NCBI GenBank assembly: GCA_012961845.1
Contig: DTYO01000262.1
Location: 1-18,443, forward strand
DNA: 18,443 nt
From: Thermodesulfobacteriaceae bacterium
Lineage (GTDB): Bacteria > Desulfobacterota > Dissulfuribacteria > Dissulfuribacterales > UBA3076
Direction of reading: 5' to 3'
Positions within the stretch are counted from its first letter, which is position 1. Every line of letters begins with the position of its first letter. Positions 6,221 to 12,732 of the stretch are shown here, in pieces. The translations under genes were made by a program, and so were the position numbers. The notes beneath the pieces are model-generated. The model searched no databases. It saw nothing but the letters and a program-made list of their open reading frames with translations, and had not been told where the DNA came from.

Positions 6221-7384
6221 TCACAGGACCTCCCTGATCCTGTCCACTACCTCTTCCATTCGTTCTCTTGCCACGGTCAGAGCCATGCGGACATATCCCT
6301 CGCCTGGTTCGCCGAAACCGTTCCCGGGAGTACACACAATGCCGGCCTCTTCCAGGAGAAGCGAGCTGAAACCAGTGGAAGTATGGCCTTCAGGGACCGG
6401 TATCCACACATAGAATGTCGCCTTGGGAAAGGGGGCTTCCAGGCCAAGTTCCCTGAGCCCTGAGACCAGAGTATCACGTCTTTCGGTGTATACCTTCTGC
6501 ATGGCCCTGACGCACGACTGGTCGCTGGCCAGCGCAGCGATGGCGGCTTCCTGGACGGCCTCGAACTGTCCTGAGTCGACATTGGACTTGATCTGGCGCA
6601 GGCCGCCTGTCAGTTCCGGATGGCCTGCAGCAAAGCCTATCCTCCATCCGGTCATGTTGAATGTCTTGGAGAGAGAGTGAAATTCCAGGCCGACTTCTTT
6701 TGCCCCCGGTGTTTCAAGAAAGCTCGGAGCCTTGTAATCATCGTATGTCATCTCGCTGTAAGCCGCGTCATGGCAGACAATGATCTCGTTTTCCCTGGCA
6801 AAGTCCACTACCCGTGCAAAGAAATCGGAGGTCGCCACGGCAGCAGTGGGATTGTTTGGGTAATTGAGCCACATGATCCTGGCCCGCCTGAGAATGTCGG
6901 CCGGAATGGAGTCAAGATCCGGCAGAAAGTCGTTTTCAGCGGTGAGAGGCATGTACCAGGTCTCACCGCCGGCGAACAAGGTTCCTATGTGATAGACCGG
7001 GTATCCCGGAGTCGGGACTAGAACGACGTCCCCGGGATTCAGGAAGGCTACGGGAAAGTGGGCTATGGCTTCTTTTGATCCAATTAGGCAGACGATTTCT
7101 TGTGCAGGATCCAAGGACAGGCCAAATCTTTCCATGCACCAGTCTGCCGCGGCCTGCCTGAATCGCGGCATGCCGCTGGAAGAAGGATAGCGGTGATATG
7201 CCGGATTCCTGACGGCTTCCACCATACGGTCTACAATAAACTGAGGAGTGGGGAGGTCAGGATCTCCGATACCGAGATCAATGACGTCCACTCCCCTGGC
7301 TACGGCTTCAGCCTTTTTTCTGTCCAGCTCCACGAAAAGATATGGAGGAAGTTGTTTCAGTCTGTCAGATTTTGAAAAATGCAT
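6221..7384 (-). CDS. dapL: LL-diaminopimelate aminotransferase
   Basis: DapL is a PLP enzyme that converts tetrahydrodipicolinate directly to LL-diaminopimelate using glutamate, bypassing the acylated intermediates. The 387-aa protein shows the fold-type I aminotransferase pattern: DLGIGDPDLPTP (36-47), NYPNNPT (174-180), D206 and Y209 in CHDAAYSEM, SLSKTFNMTGWRIGF (237-251) with K240 as the PLP lysine, and R367 in the C-terminal domain for carboxylate binding. AGAGGA lies seven bases before the ATG. The placement in one strand with dapA and dapB strongly supports DapL over a general aspartate aminotransferase. It starts 31 bases after the upstream FAH-family gene. Activity on other amino acids cannot be excluded from sequence alone. 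Confidence 0.9.
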   Translation of the reverse strand: MHFSKSDRLKQLPPYLFVELDRKKAEAVARGVDVIDLGIGDPDLPTPQFIVDRMVEAVRNPAYHRYPSSSGMPRFRQAAADWCMERFGLSLDPAQEIVCLIGSKEAIAHFPVAFLNPGDVVLVPTPGYPVYHIGTLFAGGETWYMPLTAENDFLPDLDSIPADILRRARIMWLNYPNNPTAAVATSDFFARVVDFARENEIIVCHDAAYSEMTYDDYKAPSFLETPGAKEVGLEFHSLSKTFNMTGWRIGFAAGHPELTGGLRQIKSNVDSGQFEAVQEAAIAALASDQSCVRAMQKVYTERRDTLVSGLRELGLEAPFPKATFYVWIPVPEGHTSTGFSSLLLEEAGIVCTPGNGFGEPGEGYVRMALTVARERMEEVVDRIREVL

Positions 7385-7415
7385 AGATAATCCTCTGTTA
7401 TACTGGTGTTAAAGA

Positions 7416-8180
7416 CTAAACTGCCCGGTTCTTGAGCTCTCCTATACCTTCCACCGAGACCACTATTTCATCCCCGGGTTTCATGGGACCGACACCCCTT
7501 GGAGTTCCCGTTGCGATGAGATCCCCGGGCTCCAGCGTCATACAGTGTGAAATGAAACTGACAAGTTCGGATACCGAATGGATGAGCCGGTTCGTCCGGG
7601 ATGCCTGCACGGTTTTTCCGTTCAGTCTGGACTGCACAGAGAGATCGGAAGGATCGAGTTCTGTCTCTATCCACGGTCCCACCGGGCAGAAGGTGTCGAA
7701 ACTCTTAGATCTGGTGAACTGTACATCTTTTTTCTGCAGGTCTCTTGCGGTTACATCATTGAGGCAGGTGTATCCAAGAATGTAGCTGTCTGTATCATCA
7801 GGCCCGACCTGGCTGGCACGCTTTTTGATCACAACTCCTAATTCGGCCTCGTAGTCAACCCTCCGACTCATTTCAGGGAGGATGATCTCCCGGCCGGGTC
7901 CTGTTACTGACGAAGGGGGTTTCAGAAAAATAAGCGGTTCATCCGGCAGGGGCATCCCCAGTTCTGCTGCGTGATCCCGGTAATTGAGGCCGACAGCGAC
8001 AATCTTTGTGGGCATGCAGGGAGACAGAAGAGAAATATCCGATACAGGAACGTATTCAGAGCTTCCTGCCGCGGCCGTCCGTGAAAACGGGTCGGTCTCC
8101 ATCATTCTGATGTGATCCCCGTGCCACATGCCATACCTGGGTATCGGGTGTTCCGGAGAGGTGAATCGGACGATTTTCAT
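7416..8180 (-). CDS. Fumarylacetoacetate hydrolase-family protein
   Basis: The 254-aa protein has an N-terminal cap region (1-55) and then the FAH catalytic fold. Motifs include VGLNYRDHAAELG (63-75), IFLKPPSSVTG (84-94) and the metal-ligand motif DYEAELGVVI (109-118, E111 and E113) with D142 in NDVTARD. GTPRGVGPMKPGD (225-237) closes the active site. Family members hydrolyse C-C bonds of acylpyruvates, decarboxylate oxaloacetate or isomerise catechol-degradation products. The actual substrate here is unknown. It sits between dapB (178 bases upstream) and dapL (31 bases downstream), on the same strand, so co-expression with lysine synthesis is likely. No ribosome binding site is obvious before ATG 8180, but an in-frame stop lies just upstream, so the start is constrained. 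Confidence 0.88.
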   Translation of the reverse strand: MKIVRFTSPEHPIPRYGMWHGDHIRMMETDPFSRTAAAGSSEYVPVSDISLLSPCMPTKIVAVGLNYRDHAAELGMPLPDEPLIFLKPPSSVTGPGREIILPEMSRRVDYEAELGVVIKKRASQVGPDDTDSYILGYTCLNDVTARDLQKKDVQFTRSKSFDTFCPVGPWIETELDPSDLSVQSRLNGKTVQASRTNRLIHSVSELVSFISHCMTLEPGDLIATGTPRGVGPMKPGDEIVVSVEGIGELKNRAV

Positions 8181-8358
8181 AAATTGCTATCTGTAACTGA
8201 TCGCGTGACTGTTTGACACGCTTCAACACGAACACCGGATCCTCTCTGACCTTCCATATGTCTGTACGGACCACAGCACAGCCTGCATGCATGGCAAGGC
8301 AATCCCATCATCCAGGGGCAGCCAACGCTGCAGGTGGGTGTTCTCTGGAGATTCTCTG

Positions 8359-9162
8359 CTACTTGAGGCCCAGAACGTCCTGCATGTCGTAGCAACCTGC
8401 AGGCCGGCCGGTAATCCACATCGCGGCCCTGACTGCGCCTTTTGCAAAGGTGTCCCTGCTGGAGGCCCTGTGAACCAGCTCGATTCTCTCACCTGTGCCG
8501 GCAAAAAGTACGGTGTGCTCGCCGACTATGTCGCCTGCCCTGACGGTCTGTATTCCTATTTCCTCTTTTGTTCTCTCACCTATGAGTCCATTGCGTTCGA
8601 ATACGCCTACCCTGTCCAGGTCTCTTCCAAGGGCTGCGGCAGCCACCCTGCCCAGCTGAAGTGCTGTGCCGCTTGGCGCATCCTTTTTCATCCTGTGGTG
8701 TGCTTCGATGATTTCCACGTCGTAGTCGTTGCCCAAGGCCGAGGCAGCCGTCTCTATCAGCCTGTAAAGGAGATTTACCCCAATGCTCATATTCGGCGCC
8801 ATGACACACGGAATCTTCCGGGCCAGGTCTTTGATCTCATCCATCTCTTCTGCTGTGAGGCCGGTGGTCCCTATTACGATTGGTCTGCCGCTGTCAGCGG
8901 CTGTCCTGGCGTGCCTAACAGTTGCTTCATGGAATGTAAAATCAATGATCACATCACCTTTGTCTATTACGGATTCCAGGCTGTCGGCCACGGTCATTTC
9001 GGACAGGGATGACGAAATCAGCTCTCCTGCATCCTTTCCTGCTGCCGGATTGTCAGGATGCTCGAAAACCGCCCCTGTTTCTATCCCTTCTGTTTCCTGA
9101 ATAATATGTATGATGCGGCCGCCCATACGCCCGGCAGCGCCTGCTACAATAGCACGAATCAT
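8359..9162 (-). CDS. dapB: 4-hydroxy-tetrahydrodipicolinate reductase
   Basis: DapB reduces the DapA product to tetrahydrodipicolinate with NAD(P)H. From ATG 9162 it is 267 aa; AGGAGGT lies three bases upstream, so this start is preferred over an in-frame one at 9195. The dinucleotide-binding loop is VAGAAGRMGGRI (6-17). FTFHEA, then IGTTGL (97-102), line the cofactor site. EAHHRMKKDAPSGTAL (153-168) holds the catalytic residues H155 and K159, matching E. coli H159 and K163. It follows dapA by 70 bases. Nothing is unusual apart from the 178-base gap to the next gene, in which I see no convincing coding sequence. Confidence 0.94.
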   Translation of the reverse strand: MIRAIVAGAAGRMGGRIIHIIQETEGIETGAVFEHPDNPAAGKDAGELISSSLSEMTVADSLESVIDKGDVIIDFTFHEATVRHARTAADSGRPIVIGTTGLTAEEMDEIKDLARKIPCVMAPNMSIGVNLLYRLIETAASALGNDYDVEIIEAHHRMKKDAPSGTALQLGRVAAAALGRDLDRVGVFERNGLIGERTKEEIGIQTVRAGDIVGEHTVLFAGTGERIELVHRASSRDTFAKGAVRAAMWITGRPAGCYDMQDVLGLK

Positions 9163-9232
9163 GGTACCTCCTGTTTTTTGGTGGCTGGCTTGCAATACGT
9201 AACTGATCTAAGGGCAATTTGCCAAATCAAGG

Positions 9233-10168
9233 TCATACCAGTTTGAGCTGTGCCAGAACGTCCCTGAGCCTTTCAGTGTTGGTTTCGCTCATGGCGGCAA
9301 GCGGCAGCCTGACTTCTTCTGAAGGTATTTTCCCCATCATGGCAAGGGCTGTCTTGGCAGGGACGGGATTGGTCTCGAAAAACATGGCTTCGAACACTGG
9401 AAACATCTTGTAATGCAGTTTTTGGGCCTTTGCGTAGTCTCCTTTGAAGCAGGCCTTTATCATAGCAGACATTTCTTTGGGCATTATGTTGGATGTCACC
9501 GAGATCACACCCTTGCCGCCTATTGCCATGGTCGGAAATGCAGTGAAATCGTCTCCGGAAAGCACTATGAATTTCTTGGGGCAGAATCTGATTACGTTCG
9601 AGATCTGCTGCAGGCTTCCGGTGGCCTCCTTGATGCCTATGACATATCTGTTCTTTGCACACCGGGCCACAGTCTGGGGCAGCATGTTGACGCTGGTCCT
9701 TCCCGGTACGTTGTAGAGAATCATTGGGAACTTGCATTCCCCGGCTACTTCCATGAAATGCCGGTACAGGCCTTCCTGGCTGGGTTTGTTGTAATATGGT
9801 GTGATGACCAGGGCTGCATCGGCTCCGGCCTTCTTGGCATGCCTGGTAAGCATTATCGTTTCTTCAGTGGAATTGGAGCCGGTTCCAGCGATCACGGGCA
9901 CCTTGCCATTGACGGTTTCTATAGTCAGTTCCACGACCCTCATGTGCTCTTCATGGCTGAGAGTGGCGGATTCGCCTGTAGTGCCGCACGGGACGATGCA
10001 GTTGGTTCCTGATTTGATGTGCCATTCTATGAGTTCTTTCAGGGTGTCTTCATCGAGCCTGCCGTCTTTGAAAGGTGTTACTATTGCGACGATTGCTCCT
10101 TCGATTGCATCCTTTTTTTTCTTGGATGATGCTCCGCCCTTTTTACTAGCCTTTGTTTTGGCTGCCAT
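9233..10168 (-). CDS. dapA: 4-hydroxy-tetrahydrodipicolinate synthase
   Basis: DapA condenses pyruvate with aspartate semialdehyde, the first committed step of lysine and diaminopimelate synthesis. From ATG 10168 it is 311 aa; GGGAGG lies about ten bases upstream. The core has CGTTGES (61-67), YYNKPSQEG (125-133), LYNVPGRT (151-158) with Y152, and IGIKEATG (177-184) with Schiff-base K180. All catalytic residues are shifted by 19 from E. coli (T44/T45, Y133, K161) because of a lysine-rich N-terminal extension of about 20 residues containing KTKASKK and SSKKKKD. The next Met is beyond the catalytic loop at residue 76, so the extension is real unless a non-ATG start is used. It heads the minus-strand lysine cluster. 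Confidence 0.94.
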   Translation of the reverse strand: MAAKTKASKKGGASSKKKKDAIEGAIVAIVTPFKDGRLDEDTLKELIEWHIKSGTNCIVPCGTTGESATLSHEEHMRVVELTIETVNGKVPVIAGTGSNSTEETIMLTRHAKKAGADAALVITPYYNKPSQEGLYRHFMEVAGECKFPMILYNVPGRTSVNMLPQTVARCAKNRYVIGIKEATGSLQQISNVIRFCPKKFIVLSGDDFTAFPTMAIGGKGVISVTSNIMPKEMSAMIKACFKGDYAKAQKLHYKMFPVFEAMFFETNPVPAKTALAMMGKIPSEEVRLPLAAMSETNTERLRDVLAQLKLV

Positions 10169-10592
10169 AACTGATGTTCCTCCCGTTGTATTTTCTCTGG
10201 TGGACACCTGAAAAAAACGTTCTTTTGTGCCATAAGAGTTTTGCACTCAAAAAATAATCCTCAAAACATGGGAATCATGTCTGCGGTAATTTTTTGTGCG
10301 CCTTGTTCTGGAACAAAAACATTTACCTTTAAGAGGTGTCCTGGTACCTGTCCCCGAATGATCTTCAAGCTGGCCTCTGCTTTCAGCGAGATAAGATCGC
10401 CGAAAATGAGGCACATGCCCGCATTTATCTATTATGGACTCCCCGGTCTTTGATGGAAGCCCTCATTTCCGGCCAGACTGTTTATGTGACAATAATTTTC
10501 TTGAATAGATTATTAAATGTTTTACTCTCCGGGGGCAAGTGCTGGCTGGCAACTTATGACCGGTATTTAAAAAAAATCCTGATTCCATGAAT
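10169..10592. other. Intergenic region upstream of dapA, no gene recognised
   Basis: About 420 bases separate dapA from the third repeat. Short open frames exist but none has a recognisable domain or ribosome binding site. The dapA promoter should lie here on the minus strand, but no strong -35/-10 pair was found. TTGTTC and GAACAA (10303-10316) form an inverted repeat around TG. A segment around 10331-10356 contains AGGTGTCCTGGTACCT followed by GTCCCC, which resembles REP-type palindromes. No lysine riboswitch was recognised. Confidence 0.4.
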
Positions 10593-10697
10593 GGTTGAAT
10601 CCGAATTATGCAGCCAGCAGGTTTGCTGAAGATGCGAGGCATCAGGGGTGCAGGCATACTCAGGTATTTCAATCCCTTGATAAAGCGGCAGCAATCA
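10593..10697 (-). repeat. Degenerate third copy of the MITE-like element core
   Basis: On the minus strand this aligns with about 100 bases of the right half of the elements at 118-366 and 5276-5523. Shared features on the plus strand are the end motif CCGAATTATG (for CCGGATTATTC), a central CATACTCAGGTATTTCAATC (for GTACTCTGGTACTTCAATC) and the GCAGCA block. The left half of the element is missing and module A begins shortly after it. ATTATGCA (10605-10612) is inverted as TGCATAAT at 10840-10847, giving a possible 243-base unit of similar size to the full elements. Confidence 0.5.
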
Positions 10698-10719
10698 GTA
10701 GCTTTCGTGCTATTGCGGC

Positions 10720-10786
10720 TTCAGCTGCCGAACATTTCCGGCAGTTCTGAAGGCGCCTTTTGTGTAAATCGGAAAATATGGCCTTA
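10720..10786 (+). repeat. Module A, copy 2
   Basis: This matches 46-112 without gaps at about 55 of 67 positions and is followed after one base by module B. It is the uninterrupted arrangement of the A-B module. No gene is visible in it. Confidence 0.65.
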
Positions 10787-10787
10787 C

Positions 10788-10847
10788 GTGCATAATTTGA
10801 TGTAATTGTTTCGAAAATTATTTTGTTCGGTGGTTTAAGTGCATAAT
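10788..10847 (+). repeat. Module B, copy 2, possible promoter of the radical SAM gene
   Basis: This matches 374-433 without gaps at about 46 of 60 positions. It ends in CATAAT (10842-10847) with TTATTT 18 bases upstream (10818-10823), 27 bases before the radical SAM start codon. The conserved hexamer spacing in both copies suggests a shared weak promoter, though neither hexamer pair is a strong match. Confidence 0.5.
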
Positions 10848-10874
10848 GTAGGGGTCAAAATTCCTGCTCGATAA

Positions 10875-12161
10875 ATGAAACACCCGTATGAAATGCCCAG
10901 CCTGGTCTATGCCGATTCGGAAGGCCGTATTTTTGATCTGCCTTCTCTCAAGATGGCAGGTAGAAGCGGTTATTCGCTTCATCCCGTGGATCTCAGGGAC
11001 CTGATCCCGCTTCCGGAAGGCAGCGAGCTGTTTGTACTTCCCAACCGCATGCCTGTGGGTTGGGATTCAGAAGTGGATGAGATGGTGGTGCTGGATGAGG
11101 ACCCGGCATTGCCGGGGGTATCCGTCCAGGCGGTGGCAGCCTTCATGGCACCTGCCCATACCCAGACAGCTCTTGCCGCCTTTCACAGGGCACGGGACGG
11201 TCTGGAATCTCTGCCGCTTTTTGCCTATACAGCCGTGGGATGGTGGAAGGGGCGTTTCTGGGCAGCCGGATTCCGCAGCGATCCGGACCCGAGACAGGAT
11301 TTCAGGAATATCTCCGTAAGGAAGATAAGAAGCAAGACCCTTGCCCTGATGAAGACCATGAAAGCAAACAGATTGATCAAGCACCTGGGTAAATGCAGCC
11401 TGACCTACGGATGTCCGGCTGCGAAAAATCTGTTTCTCGGCCGGTGGGAAGCTCCTCTTCCCACTTCTCCTGTCTGCAACGCAAGGTGCATGGGGTGTCT
11501 TTCGGAACAGCCTGAAGGCGGGCCTCCTGCCACCCAGGAAAGGATTGCGTTTGTTCCGGCCCCGGCAGAAATTGCCGAAACGGCTGTTTACCATCTCCAG
11601 CGTTCGAAGAGGCCGATCGTAAGTTTCGGCCAGGGGTGCGAAGGGGAGCCGCTTCTTCAGGGTTATGTCCTGGAAGACTCTATACGGAAGATACGCGAAG
11701 AAACGGCAAAGGGGACCATAAATCTCAACACAAACGCCAGCCTGCCGGTAACGGTTGAGAGGCTTGTCGATGCCGGCCTGGACAGTATGCGGATCAGCAT
11801 GAACAGCAGCCGGGCCATTTATTATCACGCATATTACAGGTGCAGGGGATATGGGCAGGAGGATGTGCTCAGCTCATGGCGCATAATGAAGGAGGCAGGC
11901 AGGTTTGTATCTCTCAATCTTTTCGTCCTGCCCGGGCTTACCGACGAAACAGACGAGATAGACAGGCTCTCGGATCTGATAGAGGATACGGGGCTCGATC
12001 TTATACAGCTGCGGAATCATAATATAGATCCGGACTGGTATCTTGAAGGGATCGGATACCGGCCTGCCATGCACAGGACTGGAATCCAAGCTATGGTAAA
12101 GATACTGAAAAAACGTTTTCCAGGGCTGAAGACAGGTTATTTTAATCCGGTATTGCGATAG
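10875..12161 (+). CDS. Radical SAM protein of unknown function
   Basis: The 428-aa protein has the radical SAM cluster motif CNARCMGC (C201, C205, C208), which binds a 4Fe-4S cluster for S-adenosylmethionine cleavage. FGQGCEGEPLL (251-261) fits the following GGE-type SAM-binding strand. INLNTNAS (282-289) and the region around 300-350 continue the barrel. About 190 residues precede the motif; they show no domain that I recognise, but include WWKGRFWAAGF (123-133), and a second Cys pair, C174 and C180, in CSLTYGCPAAKN. No SPASM-type Cys-rich C-terminus is seen. No ribosome binding site is obvious before ATG 10875. The gene ends one base from the convergent cheW stop. The substrate is unknown; the neighbourhood gives no clear clue. 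Confidence 0.85.
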   Translation: MKHPYEMPSLVYADSEGRIFDLPSLKMAGRSGYSLHPVDLRDLIPLPEGSELFVLPNRMPVGWDSEVDEMVVLDEDPALPGVSVQAVAAFMAPAHTQTALAAFHRARDGLESLPLFAYTAVGWWKGRFWAAGFRSDPDPRQDFRNISVRKIRSKTLALMKTMKANRLIKHLGKCSLTYGCPAAKNLFLGRWEAPLPTSPVCNARCMGCLSEQPEGGPPATQERIAFVPAPAEIAETAVYHLQRSKRPIVSFGQGCEGEPLLQGYVLEDSIRKIREETAKGTINLNTNASLPVTVERLVDAGLDSMRISMNSSRAIYYHAYYRCRGYGQEDVLSSWRIMKEAGRFVSLNLFVLPGLTDETDEIDRLSDLIEDTGLDLIQLRNHNIDPDWYLEGIGYRPAMHRTGIQAMVKILKKRFPGLKTGYFNPVLR

Positions 12162-12162
12162 T

Positions 12163-12717
12163 TCAGTTTACCGCCGGTGACGTACTGGTATCAGGTTCTC
12201 CGGTGTCTGCCGTATCCGGCCGCTGGAGGCTGTCGCCGTCAAGGATGATCAATAGCTGGCCCGGCAGTTTACATACATGTTTTATGTATTCCACCTTCAT
12301 GCCTTCGATCAGGGATGGGGGCGGTTCAATCTGGGACACCGGAATCTCAACGACGTCTCCTATTCTTTCGGCCAGAAGGCTGACGGGCTCGTTGTGTCTG
12401 CCCAGAATCACATTGTGATATTCGAATTCATCCACGGATTCCGTGTTCATGGCAAGTTCTATGCGCCGGGCCAGGTTTACGGCAGTGATTATTTGACCCC
12501 GCAGATTGACTATTCCTGCAACGTATGGCTGGGCCAGCGGTACAGGTGTGATCTCGAGTGACCTGTTGATTTCCACTACTTCGCTTATGGGAAGGCCAAA
12601 AAAATGCTCGGCAAAATAAAATGTGACAAAATGAGCCGTGTCTTCATTTTGAAAGGCTACAGATTTTTCCTTTGCATCAGACTGCTGTTCTATCGGAAAA
12701 TCGGATTGTGATCCCAT
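12163..12717 (-). CDS. cheW: Chemotaxis coupling protein CheW
   Basis: CheW links receptors to the kinase CheA in chemosensory arrays. The 184-aa protein has a short charged N-terminal extension (1-28), then the CheW fold: FVTFYFAEHFFGLPISEVVEI (30-50), YVAGIVNLRGQIITAVNL (65-82) with the hallmark NLRG, and VEYIKHVCKLPGQLLIILD (142-160). The C-terminal tail (163-184) is polar. AAAGGA lies six bases before the ATG. It is 15 bases downstream of cheA, the last gene of the cheB-cheR-cheA-cheW operon. It is a plain CheW without a receiver domain. Confidence 0.94.
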   Translation of the reverse strand: MGSQSDFPIEQQSDAKEKSVAFQNEDTAHFVTFYFAEHFFGLPISEVVEINRSLEITPVPLAQPYVAGIVNLRGQIITAVNLARRIELAMNTESVDEFEYHNVILGRHNEPVSLLAERIGDVVEIPVSQIEPPPSLIEGMKVEYIKHVCKLPGQLLIILDGDSLQRPDTADTGEPDTSTSPAVN

Positions 12718-12732
12718 GACAAGTCCTTTCGT

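Noticed and set aside
8181..8358. Possible small minus-strand gene between dapB and the FAH-family gene (frame with RTDIWKVREDPVFVLKRV)
   Set aside because: The stretch looks somewhat protein-like, but the frame begins right after a stop, has no ribosome binding site, and runs on into the FAH gene in another frame with no recognisable domain.
10303..10316. TTGTTC-TG-GAACAA inverted repeat as a LexA or second parS site
   Set aside because: The arm spacing is wrong for parS and it does not match an SOS box I know; a chance palindrome in A/T-rich DNA is as likely.
10336..10590. 84-codon plus-strand open frame upstream of the third repeat
   Set aside because: It starts with GTG without a convincing ribosome binding site, matches no family I know, and lies in A/T-rich intergenic DNA.
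10169..10592. Lysine riboswitch upstream of dapA
   Set aside because: I could not recognise the conserved core or a regulatory terminator in this leader; a covariance-model search would be decisive.
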